From: Phellopilus nigrolimitatus
Lineage: Eukaryota > Basidiomycota > Agaricomycetes > Hymenochaetales > Hymenochaetaceae
NCBI GenBank assembly: GCA_021029095.1
Contig: JAJOHG010000005.1
Coordinates: 992,001-1,056,000 of the forward strand
Direction of reading: 5' to 3'
DNA: 64,000 nt
Position numbers and translations under genes: made by a program. The notes below the pieces were generated by a model that saw only the letters and a list, made by a program, of their open reading frames with translations, had not been told where the DNA came from and made no database searches. Below are positions 1-9,844 of this stretch, piece by piece (the stretch's first letter is position 1; each line of letters opens with the position of its first letter).

Positions 1-411
1 ACGGAACCGCCCGCGCCTTCGACGCCTTCGGACAGGGACGTGCCGAACGCGGAAGGTCCGTCGCCGCCGCCGGACGCTGTAGCTGCAAAGGAACGGGCGG
101 AACCACCAGCAGTGGTGGCGACGGGCGCTGCGTCACCTGCGTATGGACATGCGCATACTGGGCCTGCAGAGACGGAGGCCGCGCGTGCGGCGTCTGTGCC
201 TTCGGACAGTTTAAACATCGGAGAGGGGTCCGAAGCGGAAGGCGGGTCAGTTGAGCAGGGTGCGGTCGCACGGGTGGAGGAGCTTCTTCCTGCTGTGCGC
301 GGGCGCTCGGCGCCGCCGCCGTCGTCGTCCCGTCCGCCGATCGCACTGGACGCGGCGATTGCTGTGCTGCTGGTGCTGGTGGCAGCGCTGGTGTGCCGGA
401 AGGTGTTCTGA
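1..411 (+). CDS. C-terminal part of a tail-anchored protein, possibly ubiquitin-conjugating enzyme UBC6/UBE2J
   Basis: The frame is open from the first base of the window to a TGA at 409-411, so this is the 3' end of a gene that begins outside. About 115 residues are a Pro/Ala/Ser/Glu-rich linker without a recognisable fold. The last ~20 residues (ALDAAIAVLLVLVAALV then CRKVF) form one hydrophobic helix with a very short basic tail, which is the signature of a C-terminal ER tail anchor. Fungal UBC6-type E2 enzymes end this way, with a catalytic core followed by a low-complexity linker and a terminal membrane helix. The catalytic core would lie upstream and cannot be seen, so the UBC6 assignment is inference. 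Any other tail-anchored protein with such a linker would fit. Confidence 0.4.
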   Translation, partial: TEPPAPSTPSDRDVPNAEGPSPPPDAVAAKERAEPPAVVATGAASPAYGHAHTGPAETEAARAASVPSDSLNIGEGSEAEGGSVEQGAVARVEELLPAVRGRSAPPPSSSRPPIALDAAIAVLLVLVAALVCRKVF

Positions 412-1288
412 TAGAGGGCAGGTCGGGTCGGGCCCGACGCTCCGTTCCTTTTTTCTTTTTTCCCCTTCTATTTTGCCTTCTTCGTCCATTACACAATCGC
501 TACTGACTCGCTTGTATGTATCACCGAACACTGTACAGATAATACGCACTAGAGGAAATATTGAATCATAATGTGGATGAAGCGCGCTGGCAGCCTGAGG
601 GCTGAGGCTGGACACGGAGCTGACTCGGAGATGAAGGGCGAAGGATAGCGCTCGAAAGGATAGTTTGAACTCTCGGCTGGGGGAACTGGTGACCTCGAGA
701 TCGAGCAGCAACGCGACAACGCAACTCCGCCGCCGCGTAGGATCTGCCGATATTTTCGAAGGGCCCTGTATGCGGTGTCCGGTTCTGGCTTCTGCTGGCT
801 GCGTCCCGTTATATCCCCCACTCCCTCCTCTCTCTGCCTTCTGCCTTCGCCTCTGCCTTCTCCCTTCGCCTCTGCCTCTTCGTCGTCGCCGTCCGTCGTC
901 TCTTCTCGTTCCGTCCCGCCTCGTCTCGCCTCGTCTCGTCTCGCTGCCCGCCATCGCCGTGCACGACCCCAGCATGCTGCTGCGCGCTGCCTCGCCCGCC
1001 CCGCTCACCTTCTCGTAAGCCGCCGATACAGCACACACACACACACACACACACAGCCCGTCCGTCCATCCAAAACACCTTCCGTCCGGCGTCGTCACCG
1101 CACGCACGCACGCACGTACGCCTGCCACACCCCCCAAAGCAAAGTCAAACGCCAGAAGCCAGAAGCCAGAAGCCCGCGCAGCAAGTGACGCAGCGCCCGC
1201 ATCATACATACCATACATCATACATACATACATACACACGCACCACCCACACACCTCACCTGTACCTTGTACACCACGCACCCAGCCC
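412..1288. other. Low-complexity intergenic region, probable 5' flank of the next gene
   Basis: No convincing gene. The stretch holds a pyrimidine-rich tract at about 820-950 (repeated CCTTCTCC/CTCGTCTCG-like units), a CA dinucleotide run at about 1031-1055, CGCA repeats near 1100-1117 and CATA repeats near 1203-1245. Several frames stay open only because of base composition. Confidence 0.6.
1031..1055. repeat. (CA)n microsatellite
   Basis: Uninterrupted CA dinucleotides for about 25 bases, upstream of the hypothetical gene at 1289. Further simple repeats (CGCA, CATA) follow within 200 bases. Confidence 0.9.
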
Positions 1289-1957
1289 ATGGCGACGTCG
1301 CTCGCACCTGCCCGCGCGCGCGGGCACTCTACAAATACCAGGCCGGGCGCGGCCCCCAGCGGCAGCCACTACCAGCCCGCGCCCCGCTCCGTCAGCGCGC
1401 TCTCCGCGATGGCCCTGTCCATGTCGCCGTCGAGCCCGGGCGTCTCCAGTGGCGGCCAATCCTCTTCCTCGTCCTCCTACCAAAACGCCACGGCTCCCAC
1501 GGGCCAGCCGACCGCCGGCGGGCGCCCGCGGCTGCAGCGCGCGGGCTCGCACCTGCACCGCCCCGCGGCGCTGCACATCCCCGTGCCGCCGACGCTCGCG
1601 AACTCGCCGCACCTGCAGTCGCCGCACAGCATCTTCCGCCGCGCACACGCGCCCGCCCGCACGACGCCCGGCGAGGAGGAGGAGCGCTGGCTGCGCGACA
1701 CCGTGCCCATGGACGGCGCGGGCTCCTCGCCCCCGCCCGTGGCCCTCGCGGGCGACGCGGGGGCGCCGGGGTTTGCAGCAGGCCTGGCGGCGCGTGCGCG
1801 CGCGGCCTCGACGTCCGGCATGTCCGTCCCCGCCGCGCGCGCGCTGCCCGCGGGCTCCCCGAGCGCGTCCCCGTCCTCTACGCCGCGCGGCGCCGGTGTA
1901 TACACGCACTCGCGCGCGCCGGCTGCGGCTGCGCTGGCGCAGCACGACCGCGGGTAG
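1289..1957 (+). CDS. Hypothetical Ser/Pro/Ala-rich protein
   Basis: A 222-residue single-exon frame from ATG 1289 to a TAG at 1955-1957. It has no recognisable domain. The composition is Ser, Pro and Ala rich with a run of six serines near residue 60. The most protein-like segment is the acidic and aromatic stretch EEEERWLRDTVPMDG near residues 128-142. No signal peptide or membrane helix is apparent. The GC content here is so high that opposite-strand frames are also open, so openness alone is weak evidence. I favour the plus frame because of its ATG context and the biased, disordered but non-random composition. It could be a disordered regulatory protein or not a gene. Confidence 0.45.
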   Translation: MATSLAPARARGHSTNTRPGAAPSGSHYQPAPRSVSALSAMALSMSPSSPGVSSGGQSSSSSSYQNATAPTGQPTAGGRPRLQRAGSHLHRPAALHIPVPPTLANSPHLQSPHSIFRRAHAPARTTPGEEEERWLRDTVPMDGAGSSPPPVALAGDAGAPGFAAGLAARARAASTSGMSVPAARALPAGSPSASPSSTPRGAGVYTHSRAPAAAALAQHDRG

Positions 1958-2376
1958 GGCGCGCAGCCGCGAAGGCCCGCGAAGACCCGCGAAGGGGTGC
2001 TGCACGCTGGCATTACGCTGCCCTGCGTCATCGCACCATTCCTCCGATGCCACACCTTCTGCTTCTGCCCATTGGCCTGGCGTGCACACGCGGTGCGATG
2101 CACCAGAGAGGGCGAGGCGAGAAGGCGAAGCGATTGGGAGGTGTAGGGCGGTGACATCAGAGGGAGTTGGATTGTATGCGTCATTTGTCATTGATATCTT
2201 CATATGATTGGGATCTTGGGTGAGGAACAATGTCGGGGCCGGCCTCATTCAGAATCAGATGTAGCGATAACTTATCACGAACCCGTGTACTTACATACCC
2301 AAATAATACCCCGCACTTGTCAAAGCAAGTCTAGACTGTTGGAAGCAAAGTAATATATACAGGTACACGCTACACG
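1958..2376. other. Intergenic 3'-3' region
   Basis: Lies between the end of the hypothetical gene and the stop codon of SF3A1, which converge. The AT content rises after 2160, consistent with 3' untranslated and terminator sequence. No gene seen. Confidence 0.5.
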
Positions 2377-5048
2377 CTACTTTTTCTTCTTCGCATCGCG
2401 CACGCCGAGCACGAGCAGGTCCTCGTCCTCGATGTTGTAGCTCGCAAGCGTGTTCGCGTTCGTCAGCATCTTGCCCCCGAACGACAGCATGATCCGCGAC
2501 AGCGGCACGCTGCTCCCCATCTGCCGCACCACGTGGTCCCGCAGCGTCGACACCAGGAACGTCACCGGCACCTCCCCCAGCGTCACAACGCTCCCGTCCA
2601 GCTTCCACTCCGCCTTCGTCCCGTCCACAGGCAGCTGCACCTGGATCGAGATCGGGTGCGGGTGCAGCTCCATCCAGTGTTGCTCCGGGTAGAACTGGCC
2701 CCCAGGCAGCCGCCCCACCTTCTGCTTCTTCGCCGGCGGGACGCCGTCCCCGCCCCCCTCCGCGCCCTCCATCTGCTCCGCCGTGCGCACCATCCCCACC
2801 TGCGCGCCCGGCAGCGGCAGCGGCGGCGTCCCCGCGAGCGCCGCCAGCCGCGACGGGTGCATCCCCGCTGCCGCCCCCGCCGCGGTCGGCGGCGGCTGGA
2901 ACCCGAACGGCTGCGCCGCGTCCAGGCCCTGGTAGTGCAGCGGCGGCAGCATCACCGGCGCTGCCTGCGCAGAGTACATCGACGCTGGCTGCGGGCCTGC
3001 CGACACCGTCGCCGCAGCGAACGCCGGGTCCGCCGCGACGCCCGGTGTGCTGGTTATTGGACGTGGCGGCGCAGGTAGGGACGCGGGTGGCGGCGGGAGC
3101 GAGGGCGTGACGCCTGGTCCGACAGAAGGACCGATGCCAGGTCCGTTAGCAGCATCGACGCTAAACGACAGGGGTGAATAAATGAAGAAAAAAAAATAGA
3201 TATAAGATCTGGAGCACGCACCCGCTGAGGCCCTTGGCACGGTGGATGGCCGCAATCTGCTCCTCGAAGTTGACGTTCGTCTGGAACTTGTCCAGCGTCT
3301 TGTCCTTCGACGCCGTGTGCCCGTCCCACACCACCTTCTCGCGCTCCTTCCGCCGCTCCTGCTCCGCCTGCTCCTCCCGCCGCCGCTTCTCCTCGTCCGC
3401 CTCCGTGCCGAAAATGTCCACGCGCGCGCGCGCGAGCGACTTGAGCGACGACTCGACGTTCGCCCCGCGCTGCAGCTCCGTGAGCTGCGCCCTGCGCATC
3501 TCCAGCGCGTCCCGCTGCGATTTCCATCGAGGGTCCAGAAGCTCGATCCGCATGTGCTCCTTGAAGCTCGTCCACGGGCACTTGCTGCCCGCAGACAGAA
3601 GCAGGTGGTCATCGTGACCTTCGCCCCCTTTGCCCCAACTGCGACATAAATAGCGTTAGAAGGGAAACGATATGAAGATCAACGTAAGACTCACGTTTTG
3701 GTACGTAGTCCGTGCGGATTTTCATGGGACCAGACGCATCCATCGAAGTCGCTTGGATCGCCCGAGCCCTCTCGAACTCCTTCTGCCGCTCTTCTTCGTC
3801 TCGCTTCTTCCTCTCCTGCGCCTCCGCGTCCTCGTCGTCGCTGACGTCCATTGTCCCATCCGCCTCAGCGCCTGCAGCCGTCTCCGCAGTCTTCAACGGC
3901 CTGGCGAGCCCGCACAGCTTCCACCTCGTCCGCCGTGTCTTCCATGATCATAGCAGCCATCTTCTTCTGCGCCAGCGTCCTGCTGACCATCTCGTTCACG
4001 CTCATGGGCGGCGGAAGCTCCGAGTTCGCGTCGGCAGTGGTGAACTCGATTGTTTGCACAATGGCATAGTCGTGCCAGTCGATTTCAGCAAACGCAGCTT
4101 TGAAAGAAACGAACGGTCAGAATAAAGGGAAAAGAACAACAGCGCAACGGACACTCACTTCGTTCGGCCTCCTTGTCATCATGCTTTTTCGCCTCCTTCT
4201 CCCGCCTGAGTCTTTCCCATTCAGCATGCTGTTTGGAAATCTCCAGCATTTTCCACTTAGCCCCCTCCTCCGTCCCGCTCCTTAGTTTCTCCAGCATCTC
4301 TTTCGAGGGCAGAAGCACTTTAGAGTACTGTTCCACCAGAGTGTTGAAATACCCAAATAGTGAGTGCGTTGGCCGCAGGAATTCAAATTCATAGTTGCGA
4401 GCTTCGCGAGCTGCGAGTGTATGAAGAAAAGACCGGCCTCGGCGAGCGGTGGTGAGGGCGGTCAACTTAATGATGTCCCTGTATATAACAGTCCAATAAG
4501 CAGTAATCGAATGGAAATATGTCACTCACAAATCTACCGCGTTTATTGGCGGGAGGTCCAGGATGAAATCTGGCGGAGGAGGCTCAAGAGCAGCCAGCCC
4601 GCCCTTCGGCAGCTCCTCGACCTCCTCCAGCACCGCCTCGATCTTCTCCGGGCCCGCTGGCGCCTCCTCGTCCTCGCCCTGCGCGATCTTCGTCATCTTG
4701 TGCCGGTAGTAGCCGTGGTACGGGTCCGCGGGGTTGAGGAACGAGAACTTCGGGTCGGCGCGCTGCCCCTCGCGCACCTTGTCCTCGAACTGGAGCGGGT
4801 TGGCGGAGCGCGCGACGAAGGACGCGGTGCGGTCGATGATGGCTGCGCCGGTTTCTCGTTAGACATGCATGCTACGAGGGACAGCAGGGAGGGCACTCAC
4901 ATTTGATGTCTGGGGGAGGGAGGATGAGCCCTGTCGCGAACCGCGAGTGCGCCTCGCTGGGGACACCGTTCATGTGTACGTCCCCGTTCTCGGCGTGTCC
5001 GTTCGCGGCGCCGTTGGCTAGCGGCATCTCGACGTCGGCGGCGCTCAT
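2377..5048 (-). CDS. SF3A1: Splicing factor 3A subunit 1 (SF3A1/PRP21), with internal frame breaks
   Basis: This is the U2 snRNP component that binds SF3A3/SF3A2 and helps form the pre-spliceosome in the nucleus. The start at 5048 opens MSAADVEMPLANG. Exon 1 ends in PPPDIK, exon 2 (from about 4842) carries SURP1 (IIDRTASFVAR, then DPYHGYYRHK), and exon 3 (about 4156-4485) carries SURP2 (ESLFGYFNTLVEQYSKVL-like core). Later blocks are FPPP-like, EHMRIELLDPRWKSQRDAL and VDIFG, then WDGHTASKDKT with IAAIHRAKGL. After a Pro-rich linker comes a C-terminal ubiquitin-like domain ending in a KKKK tail at 2380. Splice sites with GTGAGT donors join the exons in phase. The reading frame changes without a plausible intron near 3895 and again between about 3563 and 3602. 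The flanking protein is well conserved, so I read these as base-level indels rather than biology. The gene is convergent with the hypothetical gene at 1289 and divergent from mL60. Confidence 0.93.
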
Positions 5049-5188
5049 TGTGGGCAAAGTCAGTCAAGCAAGAGCGATGGCAAGACGGTCAGTGTTACAT
5101 GTAGCGTCGTCGGTATTAGTCATCCGGCGAACGCCGCGCTCTCTTTCCGGCTCGGCGTGCGCCCCGTCTTGTCCTGCTCGTCGACGAT

Positions 5189-5685
5189 GTTTGGGCCATT
5201 CCGTGCCTCGCGCCCGAGCCTCGGGGGTCTCCTGTGGTACGAGATCAGCACCTGCGTGCGTTCGCCGAACCCGCTCACTCGCACCTTGACAGGAAAACGC
5301 CGTGGAAGCTGTCCGTCACGCGCAAGGCGAACCAGCGCAAACGCCTGAAGCGTGTCGACGCTGTCATCGAGACCGTCCGCGCGAGCGGCGTAAAGTGCGA
5401 AGCCCTGGTACGTGCTCTGCTCTGTCTGCGCTCCGTGAAGGACTGCTCGAGCTTGACTTGTTCCGCAGACGAAGGCGCTTGAGCTGCCGAAGGAGCACGA
5501 GATGCCCGCGAAGGACAAGTACACCGTTTTCTCGCCGCACGAACGCGGATACCGGAAGGGCATTCACAAAGTGCCGAAATTCACTCGTGTGCGTGTGCCC
5601 GTCTCCGTCGAGTGCTTGAGTGCTCGACCGCTTACTTTATTTATTATTTGCAGCTCACTTTACGCACGAATCCAAAGGGTTCTGA
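5189..5685 (+). CDS. Mitochondrial large-subunit ribosomal protein mL60 (MRPL31 family)
   Basis: Small basic protein of the fungal mitoribosome large subunit. ATG 5189 opens MFGPFRASRPSLGGLLW, which matches the family start. A GTACGA intron follows, then KTPWKLSVTRKANQRKRLK with RVDAVIETVRASGVKCEAL. After a second intron comes ALELPKEHEMPAKDKYTVFS, then GYRKGIHKVPKFTR. A third intron (acceptor TTTGCAG at 5653) leads to LTLRTNPKG. The family ends NPKGF or similar. Here a TGA at 5683-5685 lies one base out of frame, and as written the frame runs on to a TAA at 5771-5773. Either one G is missing in the GGG run near 5678, or the protein carries about 30 extra residues, or the last donor is shifted by two bases. 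Convergent with CMS1. Confidence 0.85.
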
Positions 5686-5821
5686 GATCGTTCTCGTTTT
5701 GCAGCTGCTATACAATATGTCGGGTAAATTATGCACAAAGATACTCTATAAATCCGTTAAAAAATCGTTATAACAACATCCCTCACGAGCCCCGCCTATG
5801 CAAGCGAAAGAAAAAATTACA

Positions 5822-6961
5822 TCAGAATAGGACGACCTGGATCTTGCCTCGCTGGATCCCCTGCCGGACTGACTCTGCGCCAAGGACTGTCCTGAAAACT
5901 TCGTCTCGTGTCTCCGGAATATCGAGGATCGATCGCTTTTTGACGTCGCGGAAGGTCACGTCGAGCATGATGTGTGTCAAGGCAGACAACGATACTGCGT
6001 CTAACGCACAGCCAGACTTCAATGGACGGGCGTTGAATACGCAACTCTGACACTCACCAGACTCGCAAAGTAGCTTCCCGATCCTACCTGGCGTGCCCAC
6101 AGCCGCTCCGATCTTCGACCGCTTCAGATACGCTACATGTTCCTCCAACTTGAAATGTCGAGCGAAGAGCTTCGCGACGTCTCCGCCTTTCTCGCCGCGT
6201 ATCGTCTTGCTCTTCAGTACCCTCGTCACATCCGCCACTCGCAAGGCTCCGGCAGCAATGAATAAGAGAGTTGGAGCTCCGCTGTCTTTTGACTTTTGAG
6301 CAAGACGCGTCTTGAGAGCTGGGACCGCTATGGTAAAATTGTTAGACACAAACAGAAAATACAAAAATAAAAGTAGGATATGTGCGTTCTACATACCCTT
6401 CGCGATGAAGTCTCCTAACTGGTCAAGTGTCCTGGGTGCCGTCCAGACTGTAGTGTCAGCTATAACGCTCTCTATATGCTGTCAATTTTTAAGGAAATAT
6501 GTGAGAAGCAAGCAAAAAATGATACCTGGTATTCGAATGTCTTCGAGCTCGATCGCAGACAGTTTAGAAAAGGATTTTGCTTGTTTTTCCGACAAGTACT
6601 CAGCAAGGAGAGCTGGCGGACGTGCGGCAACTGAAATGGGCTCATTTGCATCTATGCCTTCTACCAGACGCCGTTTCTGACATTTGTCGGATAAAATAAG
6701 CACAGTCAACTCATGAGACTATTTGCAGATACTGCGCACCTTAATCTTCTTCTCCTTCTCCTTTTCCCTGCGCTTTCGCTTCTTTGCCTTTGCAGTGTCC
6801 TCCGCAGGCGCCTGCAACACGCCTGAGCCCTCTGTCGTATGACCTTTGGGTTCTTCCTCGTCTTCCGATAACGACGCCGCAGCCTCCTCTCCACCAGATT
6901 CAGCTACAAGGTCATCCGGAACATAATCGTCCTCATAGTCGTCACCGCGCAGAGCGCTCAT
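5822..6961 (-). CDS. CMS1: CMS1-like pre-ribosome-associated protein
   Basis: Homologue of Cms1/CMSS1, a nucleolar protein with a degenerate DEAD-helicase-like fold linked to 90S pre-ribosome assembly. Exon 1 from ATG 6961 encodes MSALRGDDYEDDYVPDDL, then an acidic stretch and a Lys/Arg-rich tract (KAKKRKRREKEKEKKIK) that looks nuclear or nucleolar. Later exons carry EYLSEKQAKSFSKLSAIELE and ESVIADTTVW..LDQLGDFI, then LLFIAAGALRVADVTRVLK. KLFARHFKLEEHVAYLK and AAVGTPGRIGKLL follow; VGTPGRI is the helicase-like motif Ib remnant typical of this family. The last exon has HIMLDVTFRDVKKRSILDIP and ends KIQVVLF. Four short introns are visible. It is divergent from the ERI1-like gene across 278 bp. 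Confidence 0.88.
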
Positions 6962-7239
6962 GTCTCGAGGCGGCCGTATGTACAGTCCGTAGTACAATTG
7001 AATAGAGATCGAAGCTATGAGAGTTTTTCCTACAAAGAGCTATGGTAGACTTCCCAAAGGAGCCGAATTATCCAAATATCGAAACCAGGTATCACACGCC
7101 ACCCGCGATAAGGCACAACATACAAAGGCCTCGCTTAGCATTCTTGCAAGTAACGACGAACACGATTTCGCGATCTCGACCCCGCGTCGAGCTGAGCTGA
7201 ACGATTACCGACGAGCGGTGAGGGGGATCCAAGCGGGCG
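6962..7239. promoter_or_regulatory. Putative shared promoter of CMS1 and the ERI1-like gene
   Basis: 278 bp between two divergent start codons. No recognisable TATA box. Inferred from position only. Confidence 0.4.
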
Positions 7240-8967
7240 ATGTACAGGACTCTTGACATCCGCTCCGCGCTCAGTCTTGGACTTCGTATTCCTCAAGGTG
7301 CCTCTCGTCTCGTGCCCCAGTCTTCGAGTGGATCCATCCTTCTAGTACTGTTCCTGCTCTTTCTCATCTGTGTCCTCGTCGCCGTCCTAAAATCGCCCCT
7401 GTTTTCTAACTCCCCGGAGGTTGACGCCGGAGACCCACAGGACGTCCCTGATCAGTGTGCCACAAAGGAGCTATCCGAGACGCGCGGAAGCAAAGCTGAT
7501 TCTGGCGAAACCCCTCTTGCTGCACCTCCCCGCACAAACTTGCTTTCTTCCATTGGCAATATGATGGCCTCGACCCTAGTCGCACGCCCCGTCCCCATCC
7601 CTGAGCCCTCTACCTTAATTGACCGCGCGCCCGATGTCGCACCCAAGCTCGAGAAGCCGGAGGCGCCTTGGCCCGTGAAGCAGCCGTACGACGCGTTCCT
7701 AGTCCTGGATGTTGAGGCGACCTGCCAGGAAGGAACAGATTTCAATTGGCCAAACGAGATTATCGTGAGTGTTTCTAGTTCCCCTTGACATGAATGCGTT
7801 CTGGACGCCACAAAAGGAATGGCCTGTATGTTTGTTACGTTGGCGGCACAAGGACATGGAAGGCAGGGCAAAGGAACTGTATGTAGCAGGTGTGTCAAGC
7901 TTGACGATTAGTCTACTCCCCCAAAGGAACTCAGATTATTACAGATGAATTCCGTAGCTTCGTCAAACCAACATGGAAACCTGAACTATCCGCATTCTGT
8001 ACGAGCTTGACTGGGATAACTCAAGTAGGTTATCCTATGTGGCACTTATTGATCATAACTCAGCTGTATCGAAACTTGCAGGCTGATGTAGATCGTGCTC
8101 CGAAATTTGCTAAAGTTCTCGAATCCTTCAAAGAGTTTCTCGTGCGGAACGGTTTAATCGACGCCGTAACTGGCGAAAAGCGTCAACGGTTTGCTTGGTA
8201 TGTCAATATAAACTATGGAAGAATCGGAAAACTTAACTTACCTTTTGCCAGGTGCTCAGACGGCCCATTCGACATCCGAGACTTTGTAGTAAAACAATGC
8301 TTCATATCAAAGGTTGGTTTAGTAAGATAATTCGAATTATCTTAGACTAATTTGTCGAAACTGCAGATTCAGATGCCTGAATGGCTGAAGGGCGATGTCC
8401 TTGATGTACGGAAAGTCGTAACGTACTACTTAGCCCTTCAAGAAGCAGATGTGACAGGAACAGGAACACGGCAACCGAGGATTGTTTTCCCTAAGGCGAG
8501 TTCCGCATCAAACTTTTCTATGGGTAGAGCTTGGTGTCCCGTACGCATATATTTCGTTTACACACTTCTCGTCTGATGAAGATAAGCCATCTGTATTAAC
8601 ATTTCTGGGTTATTTTTCACAGCCTGGCATGCCTGCACCTAAGCGTCGGTCGCTGAACATCCCCCAGCAACTCCGTGCCCTCAGCCTTCCTGCTTTTGTT
8701 GGCCGCCAACACAGTGGTATCGACGTGAGTCCATTTTCCCAACTGCATAACATTGTCCCTTTCCCCCTCGTTGTCAAGAATAAAACTGCGGCTTGTGTGC
8801 TGATTGGCATTCTGGGGTTTTAGGACACTAGAAATATCTCGCGCATAGTGACCGAGCTTGCGAAGCGGGGCATTCGCCTCGAGCCCAACACTACGATTTA
8901 CCCTGGGCGCCGCTGGCAGTGGATGGGCAAACCGGGGCAAATTCTCGAAGAATACTGCTTCATTTAA
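7240..8967 (+). CDS. ERI1/THEX-type 3'-5' exoribonuclease with N-terminal membrane segment
   Basis: DEDDh exonuclease of the ERI1 family. ATG 7240 opens a 150-residue N-terminal extension containing a hydrophobic helix at about residues 32-50 (SILLVLFLLFLICVLVAVL). The catalytic domain starts FLVLDVEATC (residues ~153-162, catalytic D and E). It continues through NEIIEWPVCLLRWR, DEFRSFVKPTW and FCTSLTGITQ, then FAWCSDGPFDIRDF (third acidic residue). The His/Asp motif is RQHSGIDDTRNISRI, and the C-terminus is QWMGKPGQILEEYCFI. Five or more short introns join these blocks in phase, for example ATC|GTGAGT at about 7764 and GCAG acceptors near 8090 and 8366. The stop is at 8965-8967. All catalytic residues are present, so it should be active. 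The membrane anchor is unusual for this family. The exact substrate (siRNA, rRNA or histone mRNA end) cannot be told. Confidence 0.88.
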
Positions 8968-9844
8968 ACCGTCTCCCTCCGCGCCTCATACGCTTCACTT
9001 GCCTCGATACCGTTTCCTCGCGATCGCTCACATACCTCCGGGTTACTGTTTCTCTCGACCTTCCTCGCCCCTATGTATTTGATGTGCTAGTATTACGTCG
9101 TGTTGTCTTTAGGCTCGGCTTGGGCGTAGCCTGCGTGCCCTTGCATTCTCATTTCTCTTGCGCCACCACGCGTTACACTTGTGTTTCTCTCATGTACATT
9201 TCTTTTTTACCGTACTGCGCTGGCTTGTCGCACAGTCCCTTCATTCTCGTTCTTGCGGTTTTTCCTTCATTGCATATACACTGTCTGCCACTCCCCTCTC
9301 TATCTGCTTCGTCTGTGCTGAATCATTTGAATCAATCGTGTACGTATATCAACATTGTGTTGCAATATGATGCATTACCGGACTACTACTCCGAAACGCT
9401 CGAAACACCCAGGCAAAATTACTTACACCGGGATTGGTAGTTGGCGTCATGATTCGCGCACAAAAAAGTTCACATAGCCATGCGCTAGTATACACAAGGC
9501 ACACCAATGAAAGCGCGAAGGCTATCAGGCTCTGACCCCGGTGCATCAAGTGCCCCATCCGGCGAACTCGAGGCATGGCGCAGTGGTGTGTTCTTTTTTG
9601 ACGTGAGTTCGACTCCCTCGTACTCTCTGTCCGTCTCACGAAGGTGTGGACACGCCGACACACCGATTTGATGGCGCTCGGTGCGCGGTTGCTGTTGATA
9701 CATTGATACAACGACATTATTACGGGGAGGGAAATGAAAGGGGGGTTCGTGAAGGTAGTAAGCTAAATGACCGACTGCCCTATCTCTCTAAGATTATTCA
9801 TAAAGAACCACTGATGCCGCACGTTTCCTTCCAGACCTGTTCGT
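8968..9844. other. Intergenic 3'-3' region
   Basis: Between convergent ends of the ERI1-like and TmpA-like genes. Pyrimidine-rich to about 9330, probably 3' untranslated. Around 9575-9612 there are tRNA-like A- and B-box sequences spaced too closely for a tRNA. No gene supported. Confidence 0.5.

Noticed and set aside
247..2248. Long frames on both strands in the first 2 kb
   Set aside because: GC-rich and simple-repeat sequence keeps all frames open; only the plus frame at 1289-1957 looks protein-like.
9575..9615. A-box (TGGCGCAGTGG) and B-box-like (AGTTCGACTCC) sequences suggesting a tRNA
   Set aside because: The boxes are about 20 bases too close for any tRNA body and the T-stem does not pair well.
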